A DNA stretch of 64,000 nt, taken from NCBI RefSeq assembly GCF_041321095.1, contig NZ_JBGGWE010000007.1, positions 1 through 64,000 on the forward strand. Reading direction: 5' to 3'. The notes beneath the pieces are model-generated. The model saw only the letters and a program-made list of their open reading frames with translations, was not told where the DNA came from and did no database searches. This DNA comes from Fibrella arboris. GTDB lineage: Bacteria; Bacteroidota; Bacteroidia; Cytophagales; Spirosomataceae. Both the position numbers and the translations under genes were made by a program. Positions 1 through 9,246 of the stretch are shown piece by piece; the stretch's first letter is position 1; the number at the start of each line of letters is the position of its first letter.

Positions 1-57
1 GGTTTCAAGTGCGCTGCTTAATTATACAAAAGTTGAATAAGCAGCGCACTTGAAACC
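1..57. repeat. 20-bp perfect inverted repeat
   Basis: Bases 1-20 and 38-57 are perfect reverse complements around a 17-base AT-rich loop. There is no T-tract after the stem. The right arm is followed by a GGCGGCGGACCG stretch (61-72) whose complement recurs at 9168-9179, in a palindrome upstream of P3, so this is probably a member of a dispersed intergenic palindrome family. It could end transcription of a gene lying before the window. Confidence 0.75.
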
Positions 58-104
58 GCGGCGGCGGACCGTCTGAGACTTGAAACCTGAAACTTTTTCA
101 CAGT

Positions 105-335
105 ATGCCCTGGGAATATAAAACACTCAAAACGAAGGTGATGGCGCAGTCACAGTCGATGTTTCGCAACGACGATGCTGCCGAAAGTCCCATGATTCCT
201 TCCGAAGTAGTGGAGGATATTCTGAACGAACAGGGCGAGCAGGACTGGGAGCTGGTCAACTGTGTGCAGCTTGGCAATAGCTCGGTCGGGATCGAGCTGC
301 TCTACTTCTTCAAACGGTTCTACAGCAATGACTAA
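105..335 (+). CDS. Small DUF4177-like protein (76 aa)
   Basis: The protein opens with MPWEYKTL and ends with LLYFFKRFYSND, with a central LNEQGEQDWELVN segment. The pattern WEYK, then an N-x-x-G-x-x-x-WELV core, then a hydrophobic stretch ending in FKR is that of the DUF4177 family of small, mostly cytoplasmic proteins of unknown function. There is no signal peptide or membrane segment. Its stop overlaps the start of the next gene by eight bases, so the two are probably translated together. No molecular role can be given. Confidence 0.7.
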   Translation: MPWEYKTLKTKVMAQSQSMFRNDDAAESPMIPSEVVEDILNEQGEQDWELVNCVQLGNSSVGIELLYFFKRFYSND

Positions 336-525
336 GTGGGAATACCTCTCGTTCAATTGCCGACCTAACGAACTGAACGAATTTCACCAGAAACTAAACC
401 AGTTCGGTGAACTAGGGTGGGAGTTAGTCGGCATGGAGTCGATCGAGTCGAAAAGCATTGGCCTTTTCGACAGTGGTGCCGCTACATCAGGAATCGTGAT
501 CGTGTTCAAGCGGCCAAAGGAATAA
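328..525 (+). CDS. Second DUF4177-like protein (65 aa)
   Basis: The chosen start is the ATG at 328, which overlaps the stop of the previous gene. It gives MTKWEYLSFN at the N terminus, matching the WEY start of its neighbour. A longer upstream extension would begin with low-complexity sequence read from the other gene's frame. The core GELGWELVGMES and the ending VIVFKRPKE repeat the DUF4177 pattern, so the two genes look like diverged tandem copies. Function is unknown. Confidence 0.7.
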   Translation: MTKWEYLSFNCRPNELNEFHQKLNQFGELGWELVGMESIESKSIGLFDSGAATSGIVIVFKRPKE

Positions 526-651
526 GCAGGGCAAATAGCTCGACGGATGGGTAGGTGCCACTAAAAGTTACTCCTTACTGTTACATATTAACAGAGCAGA
601 ACCAGTTCTTCTGCTTACGATACCTGTTGACGAGTTAATAAAACCTATACT

Positions 652-2070
652 ATGCAATACGACGTAATCGTCATCGGCTCGGGGCCGGGCGGCTATACGG
701 GCGCTATTCGGTGCGCACAATTAGGGCTGAAAACGGCCATCATCGAAAAATACGCCACCCTGGGCGGGACCTGCCTCAACGTAGGTTGTATTCCCTCAAA
801 AGCGCTGCTCGACTCGTCGGAGCATTATTTCAATGCCAGCCACACCTTCGCTGAACACGGCATCAAGCTGGATCAGCTGGCGGTAGACCTGCCGCAGATG
901 ATTGCCCGCAAACAAGACGTGGTAGATCAGACGACAAAGGGTATCGTCTACCTGATGAAGAAAAACAAGATCGACACGTTTTATGGGGTCGGCTCGTTTG
1001 TGGATGCCAATACGGTGAAGATTGCCAAGACAGATGGTAGCGGCGACGAAACGATCACGGGTAAAAACATCGTGATTGCCACGGGCTCAAAACCCATGTC
1101 GTTCCCATCGATGCCCCTCGACAAAAAGCGGGTTATCACCAGTACCGAAGCCTTAACACTGCCTGAAATTCCGAAGCACCTGATCATTATCGGAGCGGGT
1201 GTGATTGGCGCTGAACTGGGGTCGGTGTATGCTCGTCTGGGGGCTAAAGTATCGTTTGTCGAGTTTGCCGATTCGATGATTCCGACCATGGATAAAACGA
1301 TGGGTAAGGAATTGCAGAAGGCCGTGAAAAAGCTGGGGGCCGATTTCTACTTCAACCATAAAGTGACCAAAGTAGAGAATACGGGTGATGAAGTCGTTGT
1401 GAGCATCGATACGCCCAAAGGCCGTGGCGACGGACCGGAGCAGATAACCCTGACCGGCGATTATTGCCTGGTGTCAGTTGGTCGCAGACCCTACACCGAT
1501 GGCCTGAATCTGGAAGCTGCCGGACTGGCTACTGATCAGCGGGGTAAGATCGAGGTCGACGAACACCTGCGCACAAAGGTGCCGCATATCTATGCACTCG
1601 GGGATGTGATCCGGGGCGCTATGCTGGCGCACAAGGCGGAAGAAGAGGGCGTGTTCATTGCCGAAACCATTGTTGGTCAGAAACCGCACATTCATTACCG
1701 CCTCATTCCGAACGTGGTCTATACCTGGCCGGAAGTAGCCGCCGTTGGGTATACGGAAGAGGAAGTAAAAGAGAAAGGGATCCCCTACAAACTGGGTACG
1801 TTCCCCTTCAAAGCGCTGGGCCGTGCCCGCGCCTCAATGGATGTTGATGGCCTTGTGAAAGTACTTGCGCACAAAGACACCGACGAGATTCTGGGCGTAC
1901 ACATCATTGGCCCTCGCGCTGCCGACATCGTAGGCGAAGCCGTGATGGCCATGGAGTTCCGCGCCTCGGCCGAAGATGTAAGCCGTATATCGCATGCGCA
2001 CCCAACTTACACGGAAGCCCTGAAAGAGGCCTGTCTGGCTGCAACCGGCAACCGGGCAATCAATATGTAA
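652..2070 (+). CDS. lpdA: Dihydrolipoyl dehydrogenase (E3)
   Basis: This FAD flavoprotein reoxidises dihydrolipoamide with NAD+ in the pyruvate and 2-oxoglutarate dehydrogenase complexes and in glycine cleavage. At 472 residues it has the usual family length. The FAD-binding GSGPGG lies at about residues 9-14 and the redox disulfide motif GGTCLNVGCIPSK at 38-50 (Cys41 and Cys46). The NAD-binding GAGVIGAELG is near 182, and the C-terminal HAHPTYTE (His450, Glu455) forms the catalytic dyad at the dimer interface. The start is the ATG at 652. It is not adjacent to E1 or E2 genes here and appears to be a single-gene unit. Confidence 0.96.
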   Translation: MQYDVIVIGSGPGGYTGAIRCAQLGLKTAIIEKYATLGGTCLNVGCIPSKALLDSSEHYFNASHTFAEHGIKLDQLAVDLPQMIARKQDVVDQTTKGIVYLMKKNKIDTFYGVGSFVDANTVKIAKTDGSGDETITGKNIVIATGSKPMSFPSMPLDKKRVITSTEALTLPEIPKHLIIIGAGVIGAELGSVYARLGAKVSFVEFADSMIPTMDKTMGKELQKAVKKLGADFYFNHKVTKVENTGDEVVVSIDTPKGRGDGPEQITLTGDYCLVSVGRRPYTDGLNLEAAGLATDQRGKIEVDEHLRTKVPHIYALGDVIRGAMLAHKAEEEGVFIAETIVGQKPHIHYRLIPNVVYTWPEVAAVGYTEEEVKEKGIPYKLGTFPFKALGRARASMDVDGLVKVLAHKDTDEILGVHIIGPRAADIVGEAVMAMEFRASAEDVSRISHAHPTYTEALKEACLAATGNRAINM

Positions 2071-2075
2071 TAATA

Positions 2076-2368
2076 AAGGGAGGAACGGAGGAGAGGGAGA
2101 ATGGAGGAGAGGGAGAATGGAGGAAAGGGAGAATGGAGGAAAGGGAGAATGGAGGAAAGGGAGAATGGAGGAAGGGGAGGAACGGAGGAAAGGGATTGCT
2201 TACGCTAGCGCAGATACTCCAGCGTAAGCAATCCCTTTCCTCCATTCTCCCCTTTCCTCCATTCTCCACTTTCCTCCGTTCCTCCCCTTCCTCCATTCTC
2301 CCCTTCCTCCATTCTCCCCTTCCTCCATTCTCCCCTTCCTCCATTCTCCCCTTCCTCCGTTCCTCCCC
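2076..2368. repeat. Polypurine/polypyrimidine inverted repeat between convergent genes
   Basis: Just after lpdA, an almost pure purine tract (about 2076-2195) contains roughly five copies of a 16-base unit, GGGAGAATGGAGGAAA. It leads into a perfect 23-bp stem (2184-2206 with 2221-2243, loop 2207-2220). After the stem comes the mirror-complementary pyrimidine tract (about 2236-2368), built of CCTCCATTCTCCCCTT units. The whole element could fold into a hairpin of nearly 300 nt, and as polypurine DNA could form a triplex. It separates lpdA from the convergent peptidase gene, so it may act as a two-way terminator. Related tracts occur at permease junctions later in the window. Confidence 0.85.
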
Positions 2369-3232
2369 TTACTGCAACCTCGCGTCTTCGCGGCTGTTGA
2401 ATGTATCGCCCTGGTTGATATCGCCGGTTTCAAACCCTTTTTTGAACCAGTAGGCCCGTTGGGCGGCTGTTCCGTGGGTGAAGCCTTCGGGCGTAACGTA
2501 CCCCTGGGTGGCCTTCTGAATGTTATCGTCGCCGATGGCACTGGCTGCATTCAGGGCTTCATCGATATCACCCGCTTCAATGATATTTAAGTCGCTTTTG
2601 GCGTAGTGTGCCCAAACCCCCGCCAGAAAATCGGCCTGGAGTTCCAGACGAACTGATAATCGGTTCGCGTCGGCCTCGCTCATGCGTTCCTGCGCCTGGT
2701 GCACTTTATCGAGAATGCCCCATTGATCCTGAACGTGATGGCCAATCTCATGGGCAATCACATAGGCCATGGCAAAATCGCCGGGAGCATTGAACCGCTC
2801 TTTCAGTTCGTCATAAAAAGAAAGGTCAATGTAGAGCTTGCCGTCGCCGGGGCAATAGAACGGGCCGGAAGCGGACGAAGCCATGCCGCACCCCGACTGG
2901 GTTTGTCCGCGAAACATGACCAGTACCGGTTTGGTATACTGTTGCCCTTCTTTCTGGAGCAACTGCGTCCAGACATCCTCGGTATAGCCCAGTGTGACGC
3001 GGCTGAACTTGGCTGCCTGGTCATCGGGCTGTGGGCCCGACGGCGCCTGCTGGGAGACCGTTTGTTGATCGCCACCACTCTGATTGAGTATTTGTGAAGG
3101 GTCGCCGCCCAGCAGGTAGATCACCAGGGCAATGACCACGGTGCCAATGCCACCGCCAACGACCATACCACCCCCGCCGCCACCCCGGCGGTCTTCTACG
3201 TTATCGCTTTCGCGTCCACCTAACCAGCGCAT
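2369..3232 (-). CDS. Neutral zinc metallopeptidase, YpfJ-like
   Basis: The 287-residue protein starts MRWLGGRESDNVEDRRGG, has a glycine-rich stretch and one membrane segment at about 24-41, then an extracytoplasmic domain. The zinc motif HEIGHH is at 161-166, followed by QDQWG and a later ELQADFLAGVWAH segment that would supply the third ligand. Cys115 and Cys127 could form a disulfide. This is the pattern of the YpfJ-type putative neutral zinc metallopeptidases (Pfam Zn_peptidase), whose substrates are largely unknown. The reading frame ends at the edge of the pyrimidine repeat. Confidence 0.9.
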   Translation of the reverse strand: MRWLGGRESDNVEDRRGGGGGGMVVGGGIGTVVIALVIYLLGGDPSQILNQSGGDQQTVSQQAPSGPQPDDQAAKFSRVTLGYTEDVWTQLLQKEGQQYTKPVLVMFRGQTQSGCGMASSASGPFYCPGDGKLYIDLSFYDELKERFNAPGDFAMAYVIAHEIGHHVQDQWGILDKVHQAQERMSEADANRLSVRLELQADFLAGVWAHYAKSDLNIIEAGDIDEALNAASAIGDDNIQKATQGYVTPEGFTHGTAAQRAYWFKKGFETGDINQGDTFNSREDARLQ

Positions 3233-3420
3233 AGTATCAAGTTTTGAAATAGGTACTGTGTTTTATTCCATTTAACACTGCAAGCTTACCTTTTCTACGG
3301 GTAAAATGTTTAAGTGGCTTGTGAAAAGTTACGATCGCCAGGGTTGATGGATAGGCCAGCCTACCTGAACAACGTACCTGGTGAGCCACAGATCGAGCTA
3401 CGGATACGCCGTACAACACC

Positions 3421-3515
3421 GGACAGCGACTTGTCCATTTTCGGACAGGCGTTTACGTGAAAAGAGTTGTTTTAGGCCTAAAACGGGTTATTTTTCGTCG
3501 TGGCACGGCTGTTGA
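3421..3515 (+). promoter_or_regulatory. Upstream activator site and sigma-54 promoter for P1
   Basis: Three half-sites are seen: GGACA (3421-3425), N6, TGTCC (3432-3436), N6, GGACA (3443-3447). Fifty-three bases further on lies TGGCAC-N5-TTGA (3501-3515), close to the sigma-54 consensus TGGCAC-N5-TTGC. The predicted start of transcription is near 3526, 47 bases before the P1 ATG at 3573. The same arrangement precedes five other permeases. The rest of the 3233-3572 gap holds no recognisable gene. Confidence 0.8.
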
Positions 3516-3572
3516 CTAAGCACAGGAGTTAGCCCCGGAGCCCATCCAATGCTCAACGAAAACCTGTTTGCT

Positions 3573-5990
3573 ATGCTTCGTTCTTATTTCACCATCGCCC
3601 TTCGAACACTCCGCCGAAATCGCCTCTATGCGTTGATCAACGTAACGGGACTAGGGCTGGGTATTGGTTGTGCGCTGTTGCTTTTTGCCCTGGTACGCTA
3701 TCACTACCGCACGGATACACACCACAGTAAATACGACCGGATATATCAGTTTACCTCAGCCTTCAAAACCCCTGATGGCGACTTTTTTACACCCGGCGTA
3801 CCCGAGTCGTTTGGTCAGGCGCTGAAAACCGATCATCCTGAGATTGAGCAACTGGCGATGATCGAAGAATGGGAGGAGCCGATGGTGATTGTGCCCGGGG
3901 GGACAGGGGCCGGCACGACGGGAACCGACAAAAAATTCAAGGAAAGCTCAGATAAAGCTGCGTTCACTGATCCATCGTACTTCCAGATTTTCGATTATAA
4001 CTGGGTGGCAGGTGGCCCCGCCGATCTGAATCAGCCGGGTACGCTGGTGCTTAGCGCCCAACTGGCCGTCAAGTATTTTGGAACCACGAACGCGTTGGGT
4101 AGGGTAGTGAAGCTGGACGGACGTACCCAGGCGCGCGTCGTTGGCGTATTCACTGATTACGCTGACAATACCGACTATGCCTACCAACTGATCGGGTCGC
4201 GCGCGTCACTTAAAGACTTCCAGGGCCGGCCGTTCGATGAGAGCTTCACCAATACCAACAGCAGCACACATTGCTTTGTCACACTAAATGAACGGTACAC
4301 ACCCGCCAACTGGAATCGGGATTTGCCTGCATTTCTGAAAAAGCACAATCCGACCAACATGGTAACCACCCGGTACCCCATTACCCCGTTGAGCGAACTT
4401 CATTTTGCCACAGACTACAACGGTGTCAGCAAAAATCTCATGCTGTCGCTGTTTGTCATTGGCCTGTTTCTGGTCATTACGGCCAGCATCAACTTTGTGA
4501 ATCTGGCCACGGCGCAGGCAATGAACCGGGCGCGCGAAGTGGGTGTACGAAAAGTGCTGGGCAGCACACAAAATCAACTGCTGGGCCAGTTCATGGGCGA
4601 AACAGCGCTGATTGTTACCCTGGCGATGGGGCTGGCAATCGGGCTATTCAGCTACGGGCTGTCGCTGGCGCAAACGTACCTGCACGGGGCTTTCCGGTTC
4701 ACGTTCTATTTCTCACCATCGGTGCTGGGTTGGCTGGCGTTGCTGGTGATTGGGGTGATTCTGTTGGCAGGCCTATACCCGGCGCTGGTGCTGGCCGGTT
4801 TCCGGCCGGTGGTGGCGCTGGCGGGTAAAATCACAACACGGCAGGCGGGCGGTTTCAGTATCCGGCGCGGGCTGGTGGTCACGCAGTTTGCCATTTCGCA
4901 GATGCTCATTATTGGGCTTGTGGTGGTGGCAAGCCAGCTGAATTACGTGCAGAACAAAGACCTTGGTTTCAAGAAAGACGCCTTGCTAACCATTCGACTG
5001 CCGATTGTAGCTGAACAGGATATCACTAAGATGAGTACGTTCCGGAATCTGGCAACGGCGCTGCCCGATGTGGCCGGATTTAGTTATTCGATGAGCGGAG
5101 CACCTCAGTCGGGCTGGGTAAGTCAGACCAGTATCCGGTTTGATACGCGGCCGGAAGAAGAAAAATTCGGCCCGCAGCAAGCCTGGATCGACGATAAATA
5201 CGTGCCGCTGTTCAAGCTGAAACTGGTAGCTGGCCGGAATCTCAATCCATCAGATACGCTTCGGGAGGCGTTGGTCAACGAGGCCATGGTACGTAAACTG
5301 GGCTTCAGTGATCCGGCGCAGGTACTCGGTAAGTTCATTCATAAACGGGGTCGCTCTTCCATAGAGATTGTCGGCGTCCTGAAAGATTTCAACCAGAGCG
5401 ATCTGAAAAGCGCCATTGGTCCGTCGTTCTTCAGTACATCGGCTAAGAACTATTTCGGGGCTAACCTGCAACTACGGACAGCTGGAAATTATCAGCGCGT
5501 GATCAGCCAGCTGGAGGTGGCCTATAACCAGGTGTATCCCGATAGCTATTTCGACCATCAGTTTGTGGACGATCAGATTGAAGAGCGGTATCAGGAAGAG
5601 CAGACGATGGGGCGGCTGGTCAATTTCTTCGCCGCCGTGGCCCTGCTGATCGGTTGTATGGGGCTGTATGGCCTGGTGCTGTTCATGGTGACACAACGCA
5701 CCAAAGAGATCGGGGTGCGCAAAGTACTGGGGGCCAGTGTAGGCAGCATTCTGTGGCTGTTCAATCAGGAGTTTGCCCGGCTCATTGGTTTTGCGTTCGT
5801 GCTGGCGGCTCCGGCGGCCTGGTGGGTGATGGATCAGTGGCTGCAATCGTTTGAATACCGCATCGATTTCGGACCATTCATTTTCGTCGTTGCGCTGATG
5901 GCAACGGTCGTTGTGGCGGTGTTGACGGTGAGTTACCAGAGCATCAAAGCTGCGGTGGTGAATCCGGTTAAGAGTTTGCGAAGTGAATAA
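3573..5990 (+). CDS. P1: MacB/FtsX-type ABC permease (805 aa)
   Basis: This is an inner-membrane permease with two MacB_PCD-FtsX halves. It has a first membrane helix near residues 20-42, an extracytoplasmic core, three helices bearing REVGVRKVLGS, then a second helix-core-three-helix half bearing TKEIGVRKVLGAS, and ends NPVKSLRSE. The start at ATG 3573 (MLRSYFTIALRTL) matches the start of all paralogs; an in-frame ATG at 3549 would add eight residues. Together with P7 and P12 it belongs to a subgroup with an Ile/Phe-Ala-Ile-Ser-Gln type helix before the second core (VTQFAISQMLII) and a longer loop in the first core. It is the first gene after a sigma-54 promoter. Substrate unknown; no ATPase gene is nearby. 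Confidence 0.92.
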   Translation: MLRSYFTIALRTLRRNRLYALINVTGLGLGIGCALLLFALVRYHYRTDTHHSKYDRIYQFTSAFKTPDGDFFTPGVPESFGQALKTDHPEIEQLAMIEEWEEPMVIVPGGTGAGTTGTDKKFKESSDKAAFTDPSYFQIFDYNWVAGGPADLNQPGTLVLSAQLAVKYFGTTNALGRVVKLDGRTQARVVGVFTDYADNTDYAYQLIGSRASLKDFQGRPFDESFTNTNSSTHCFVTLNERYTPANWNRDLPAFLKKHNPTNMVTTRYPITPLSELHFATDYNGVSKNLMLSLFVIGLFLVITASINFVNLATAQAMNRAREVGVRKVLGSTQNQLLGQFMGETALIVTLAMGLAIGLFSYGLSLAQTYLHGAFRFTFYFSPSVLGWLALLVIGVILLAGLYPALVLAGFRPVVALAGKITTRQAGGFSIRRGLVVTQFAISQMLIIGLVVVASQLNYVQNKDLGFKKDALLTIRLPIVAEQDITKMSTFRNLATALPDVAGFSYSMSGAPQSGWVSQTSIRFDTRPEEEKFGPQQAWIDDKYVPLFKLKLVAGRNLNPSDTLREALVNEAMVRKLGFSDPAQVLGKFIHKRGRSSIEIVGVLKDFNQSDLKSAIGPSFFSTSAKNYFGANLQLRTAGNYQRVISQLEVAYNQVYPDSYFDHQFVDDQIEERYQEEQTMGRLVNFFAAVALLIGCMGLYGLVLFMVTQRTKEIGVRKVLGASVGSILWLFNQEFARLIGFAFVLAAPAAWWVMDQWLQSFEYRIDFGPFIFVVALMATVVVAVLTVSYQSIKAAVVNPVKSLRSE

Positions 5991-6066
5991 AAACGTAAAG
6001 GGCTGGTGCTTAGGGTGAATTGCTTCGTCACCCCACGCTTCTGGCCCGGTTTCCCTCCCAATTCCC

Positions 6067-6693
6067 ATGAAAACGATATTGATCGTATTGGCTCTGCACC
6101 TTTCGCTTGGCAGTTTTGCACAGGATAAGTACGCGGCAACCAGAGAACTTAGGGGTAATGGCCGGCTCGTTCGTGAGACGAAAACCGTTCAACCGTTCTA
6201 CGGAATCGAGATTGACCATTTTCCTGCCAGAGTGGTAGTTGAAGCTGGTGCGCCTGAGTCGTCGGTGACGATCAGTATCGACGATAACCTGCGTTCGCTG
6301 CTGGTGATCGACGACAGGAACGGTACGTTACGCCTCGCGTTTAAAGACCCGAATAACAAACCGTTCTGGGTTAGTAAATCCAGTATAGACGTTGTTATCA
6401 GAACCTCGGAGTTAAAGCGGTTCAAGCACGGGTCCAACAGCGACGTAGCTGTTCGGGGCCTGCGCGGCGAGTCGTTTGCGTTCGTCAATGAGGGCAACGG
6501 AAATGTACAGCTACAGGGCCGGGTGAGCACCTTCGACCTGGTAAGCACGGCCAACGGGAACATAGATGCTGTAGGGCTACTGACAACGACCGCGAACGTG
6601 ATGACCCATGCCAACGCTACGATCCGGGTCAATGCCAAAGACGTGTATGAAGTACGCAATGCAAATGCCGACGTAACCAACGTGGCGCACTAG
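6067..6693 (+). CDS. Secreted DUF2807 (head GIN domain) protein
   Basis: The 208-residue product has a signal peptide (MKTILIVLALHLSLGSFAQ, cleavage likely after AQ) and then a beta-rich region. This contains the sequence VQPFYGIEIDHFPARVVVE and repeated NGN/NAN turns (EGNGNVQLQG, TANGNIDAVG, HANATIRVNA, NANADVTNV). Those features fit the DUF2807 putative adhesin/head-GIN family, which folds as a right-handed beta-helix. It lies 76 bases after P1 and before P2 on the same strand, so it is probably cotranscribed from the P1 promoter. Whether it contacts the permeases is not known. Confidence 0.8.
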   Translation: MKTILIVLALHLSLGSFAQDKYAATRELRGNGRLVRETKTVQPFYGIEIDHFPARVVVEAGAPESSVTISIDDNLRSLLVIDDRNGTLRLAFKDPNNKPFWVSKSSIDVVIRTSELKRFKHGSNSDVAVRGLRGESFAFVNEGNGNVQLQGRVSTFDLVSTANGNIDAVGLLTTTANVMTHANATIRVNAKDVYEVRNANADVTNVAH

Positions 6694-6694
6694 A

Positions 6695-6764
6695 GTAGGG
6701 CCGAAGCTCCAGCTTCGGTAGTAAAGTAGGTCTCTGACTACCGAAGCTGGAGCTTCGGCCCTAC
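6695..6764. repeat. 28-bp perfect palindrome before P2
   Basis: Bases 6695-6722 and 6737-6764 are perfect reverse complements with a 14-base loop. The arms contain GCTCCAGCTTCGG, a core shared with the palindromes at 9169-9241 and 41381-41483. The right arm ends four bases before the P2 start codon, so the hairpin would fold right at the initiation region. It may attenuate readthrough from the DUF2807 gene or limit P2 translation. Confidence 0.85.
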
Positions 6765-6768
6765 AGCT

Positions 6769-9153
6769 ATGCTCAGAAACTACCTCAAAATCGCGTTCCG
6801 CAACCTGTGGAAGAACCGCCTGTTCAGTGCGTTGACTATTGTTGGCATGGGCGTGGGTATGGCGGCCGTTGGACTGATGAGCCTGTACGTCGTCCATGAA
6901 CTCAGCTACGACCGCTTCCATGCCAACGCGGACCGGATCGTGCGCGTGGTGCAATATGCCAACTGGCCCGGTGGTGACCTTCAACTGGCCCCTACATCCG
7001 CACCCTTTGCGGCCGCCTTGCAGAATGAGTACCCGGAGGTGGAGAAGACCGTCAGGGTTCAGCCCGAAGGCGGGGGCCTGATCACCTACAAAGACAAGAA
7101 GCTGAACGTCGACGATATCCTGTTTGCCGACCGGACCCTGTTCGATGTATTCTCGTTTCCGCTGCTGTATGGTGATCCGGCAACGGCGCTGGCTCAGCCT
7201 CAGTGCATTGTGATCACGAAAAGCCTGGCCGAAAAACTGTTTGGTAACGCCGCCAAAGCCGTTGGGCAGACCATCGAATTTTCGAATAACTTCCCCAACC
7301 GGGTTACGGGCGTTATTGACAACGTACCTACGACCTCACATCTGCAATTCAGCGCGTTACGGTCGCTTCCCGATAAGTATACCAGCGGCTGGCAGAATTT
7401 TGAGCTGTATACATACCTGCTATTGGCCAACGGCAGCGACCCGAAAGCGCTGGAGGCCAAGCTGCCCGGTTTTTATGAGAAGTACCTCAAAAAAGAAATA
7501 GGCCAGCTGACCTACCGGATGGTGCTTCAGCCGCTGACGTCGATTCACCTGCAATCGCATCTCGACTACGAAATAGGCCCGAACGGGACGCTTAGCACTG
7601 TTTACACGTTCGCCGTTGTTGCGTTCCTGATTCTGCTGATTGCCGGGATCAATTACGTCAACTTGTATACTGTTCGGGCCATTGCCCGCACCCGCGAAGT
7701 GGGCGTCAGGAAAGCGGTTGGTTCGCGACGTGGGCAACTCATTGGTCAGTTTCTGACGGAATCAACACTGATGGCCTTTCTGGCCTGCGCCACCGGGTTA
7801 GTGCTGGCTAATCTGTTCCTGCCTCTGTTCAACGACCTGGCGGGTAACGCGTTTGCCATCAACGCCTACGGCCCGCTGGTAACGGGTGTGGCGCTGATGG
7901 CTTTCACGCTATTGCTTGGGCTCGTAAGTGGCCTGTACCCTGCTTTACTGGTATCGGGTTTTCGACCGGTAGCGGCATTGAAAGGCCGACTGGTGGCTCA
8001 ATCGAACGGCGGACGCTTCCAGCAATCGTTGGTGGTGTTTCAGTTCGTGGCGGCCGTAGCGCTCATTAGCTGCTCGTGGGTGATCTACCGGCAGATGGGC
8101 TATGTGACCCACAAGAATCTGGGTTTCAACAAAGAGCAGGTGCTGACCTTTCACCTGGATAGCGAGGCGGTACGTACCCAGGTTCAGGCGTTGAAAAATG
8201 AATTGCGAAAGAGTCCGCTGATTGAACAGGTAGCCGCAGCCAGCAACCCGATCGGCAACAACAATATCGGCACCAACGGTATGTTCTTCGAGCAAAACGG
8301 CGTGATGCCAACCAGTACGCAGGTGGTGCAGACCTTCTCTGTCGATGCCGATTACCTGGGTACGCTGCAAGTCAAGCTGCTCAAAGGCCGCAACTTCACC
8401 GACGCTGTCAGCGACCGGCTGGGGGCAGTGCTGGTCAATGAATCGCTGGTGAAAAAAATGGGCTGGCAGGACCCCATTGGTAAGCGGGTTCGCTATTTTC
8501 TCGGGAAAGACAAAACCGCTGAAGCGCAGGTGATGGGCGTTGTGAGCGATTTTCACACGTATTCGTTACAACACAAAATTGAGCCGCTGGTGTTGCAGAT
8601 GCCCGCCCCGTCGGAGCAGGATAACCTGTATGTTCGGATTCAGCCGGCCAAAACAGCGGAGGCGCTGGCCTATATCAAATCGGCGTACCGTCAGTTCGAC
8701 CCTACCGCCGAAGTCACCTTCCATTTCCTGGACGAGAACTTTTCGCAACAGTACAAAGCCGAACAGAAACAGGGTCAGGTATTGCTCACCTTCACGTTGC
8801 TCGCCATTCTGGTTTCCTGCCTCGGCCTGTTCGGCCTGGCGGCTTATGCGGCCGAAGTACGTACAAAAGAAATTGGGGTGCGGAAAGTGCTGGGTGCCAG
8901 CGTAGTCAGTATCGTGACATTGCTCTCGAAAGACTTCCTGAAGTTGATCATAATCGCTATCGTCCTTGCCGCACCACTCGCCTGGTACGCTATGAGCCGG
9001 TGGCTGGACAGCTTTGCCTATAAGATCACCCTCGCGTGGTGGATTTTCGCCGGTTCAGGTACGTTGGCCATAGCCATTGCGCTGCTGACGGTGAGTTTCC
9101 AAAGCGTAAAAGCCGCGTTGATGAACCCGGTGAAGAGTTTGCGAACAGAGTAA
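6769..9153 (+). CDS. P2: MacB/FtsX-type ABC permease (794 aa)
   Basis: Residue positions worked out here serve as a guide for the whole set. Helix 1 is at about 22-44, followed by the box ELSYDRFHANADRIVRV (44-60) and the first extracytoplasmic core to about 275. Helices lie near 279-299, 328-352 and 370-393, with REVGVRKAVGS at 309-319 on the cytoplasmic side. Helix 5 is at about 421-440 (LVVFQFVAAVALIS). The second core follows, then three final helices with TKEIGVRKVLGAS and the end NPVKSLRTE. It starts at an ATG just behind a palindrome and lies downstream of P1 and the DUF2807 gene, in the same direction. Confidence 0.93.
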   Translation: MLRNYLKIAFRNLWKNRLFSALTIVGMGVGMAAVGLMSLYVVHELSYDRFHANADRIVRVVQYANWPGGDLQLAPTSAPFAAALQNEYPEVEKTVRVQPEGGGLITYKDKKLNVDDILFADRTLFDVFSFPLLYGDPATALAQPQCIVITKSLAEKLFGNAAKAVGQTIEFSNNFPNRVTGVIDNVPTTSHLQFSALRSLPDKYTSGWQNFELYTYLLLANGSDPKALEAKLPGFYEKYLKKEIGQLTYRMVLQPLTSIHLQSHLDYEIGPNGTLSTVYTFAVVAFLILLIAGINYVNLYTVRAIARTREVGVRKAVGSRRGQLIGQFLTESTLMAFLACATGLVLANLFLPLFNDLAGNAFAINAYGPLVTGVALMAFTLLLGLVSGLYPALLVSGFRPVAALKGRLVAQSNGGRFQQSLVVFQFVAAVALISCSWVIYRQMGYVTHKNLGFNKEQVLTFHLDSEAVRTQVQALKNELRKSPLIEQVAAASNPIGNNNIGTNGMFFEQNGVMPTSTQVVQTFSVDADYLGTLQVKLLKGRNFTDAVSDRLGAVLVNESLVKKMGWQDPIGKRVRYFLGKDKTAEAQVMGVVSDFHTYSLQHKIEPLVLQMPAPSEQDNLYVRIQPAKTAEALAYIKSAYRQFDPTAEVTFHFLDENFSQQYKAEQKQGQVLLTFTLLAILVSCLGLFGLAAYAAEVRTKEIGVRKVLGASVVSIVTLLSKDFLKLIIIAIVLAAPLAWYAMSRWLDSFAYKITLAWWIFAGSGTLAIAIALLTVSFQSVKAALMNPVKSLRTE

Positions 9154-9168
9154 CTATAATGCCTAAAC

Positions 9169-9241
9169 GGTCCGCCGCCGTGGCTCCAGCTTCGGTGATA
9201 ATGAGTGGTATTTAACTGCCGAAGCTGGAACTTCGGCGCTA
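9169..9241. repeat. Imperfect palindrome before P3
   Basis: The left arm (about 9169-9206) and the right arm (about 9217-9241) share the core CCAGCTTCGG and its complement, with mismatches outside it. It is a decayed relative of the palindromes before P2 and P13. The left part also contains CGGTCCGCCGCCG, complementary to the sequence beside the repeat at the start of the window. It ends five bases before the P3 start codon. Confidence 0.65.
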
Positions 9242-9246
9242 CGATC

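Noticed and set aside
2076..2368. Possible CRISPR array
   Set aside because: The repeat units are short, contiguous and lack unique spacers; the region is a simple purine/pyrimidine tandem repeat with an inverted half. No cas gene is present.
2060..2550. Long open frames encoding repetitive Glu/Gly/Arg/Trp or Pro/Ser/Phe-rich peptides
   Set aside because: They translate the polypurine/polypyrimidine repeat in various frames and show no protein-like composition or family similarity.
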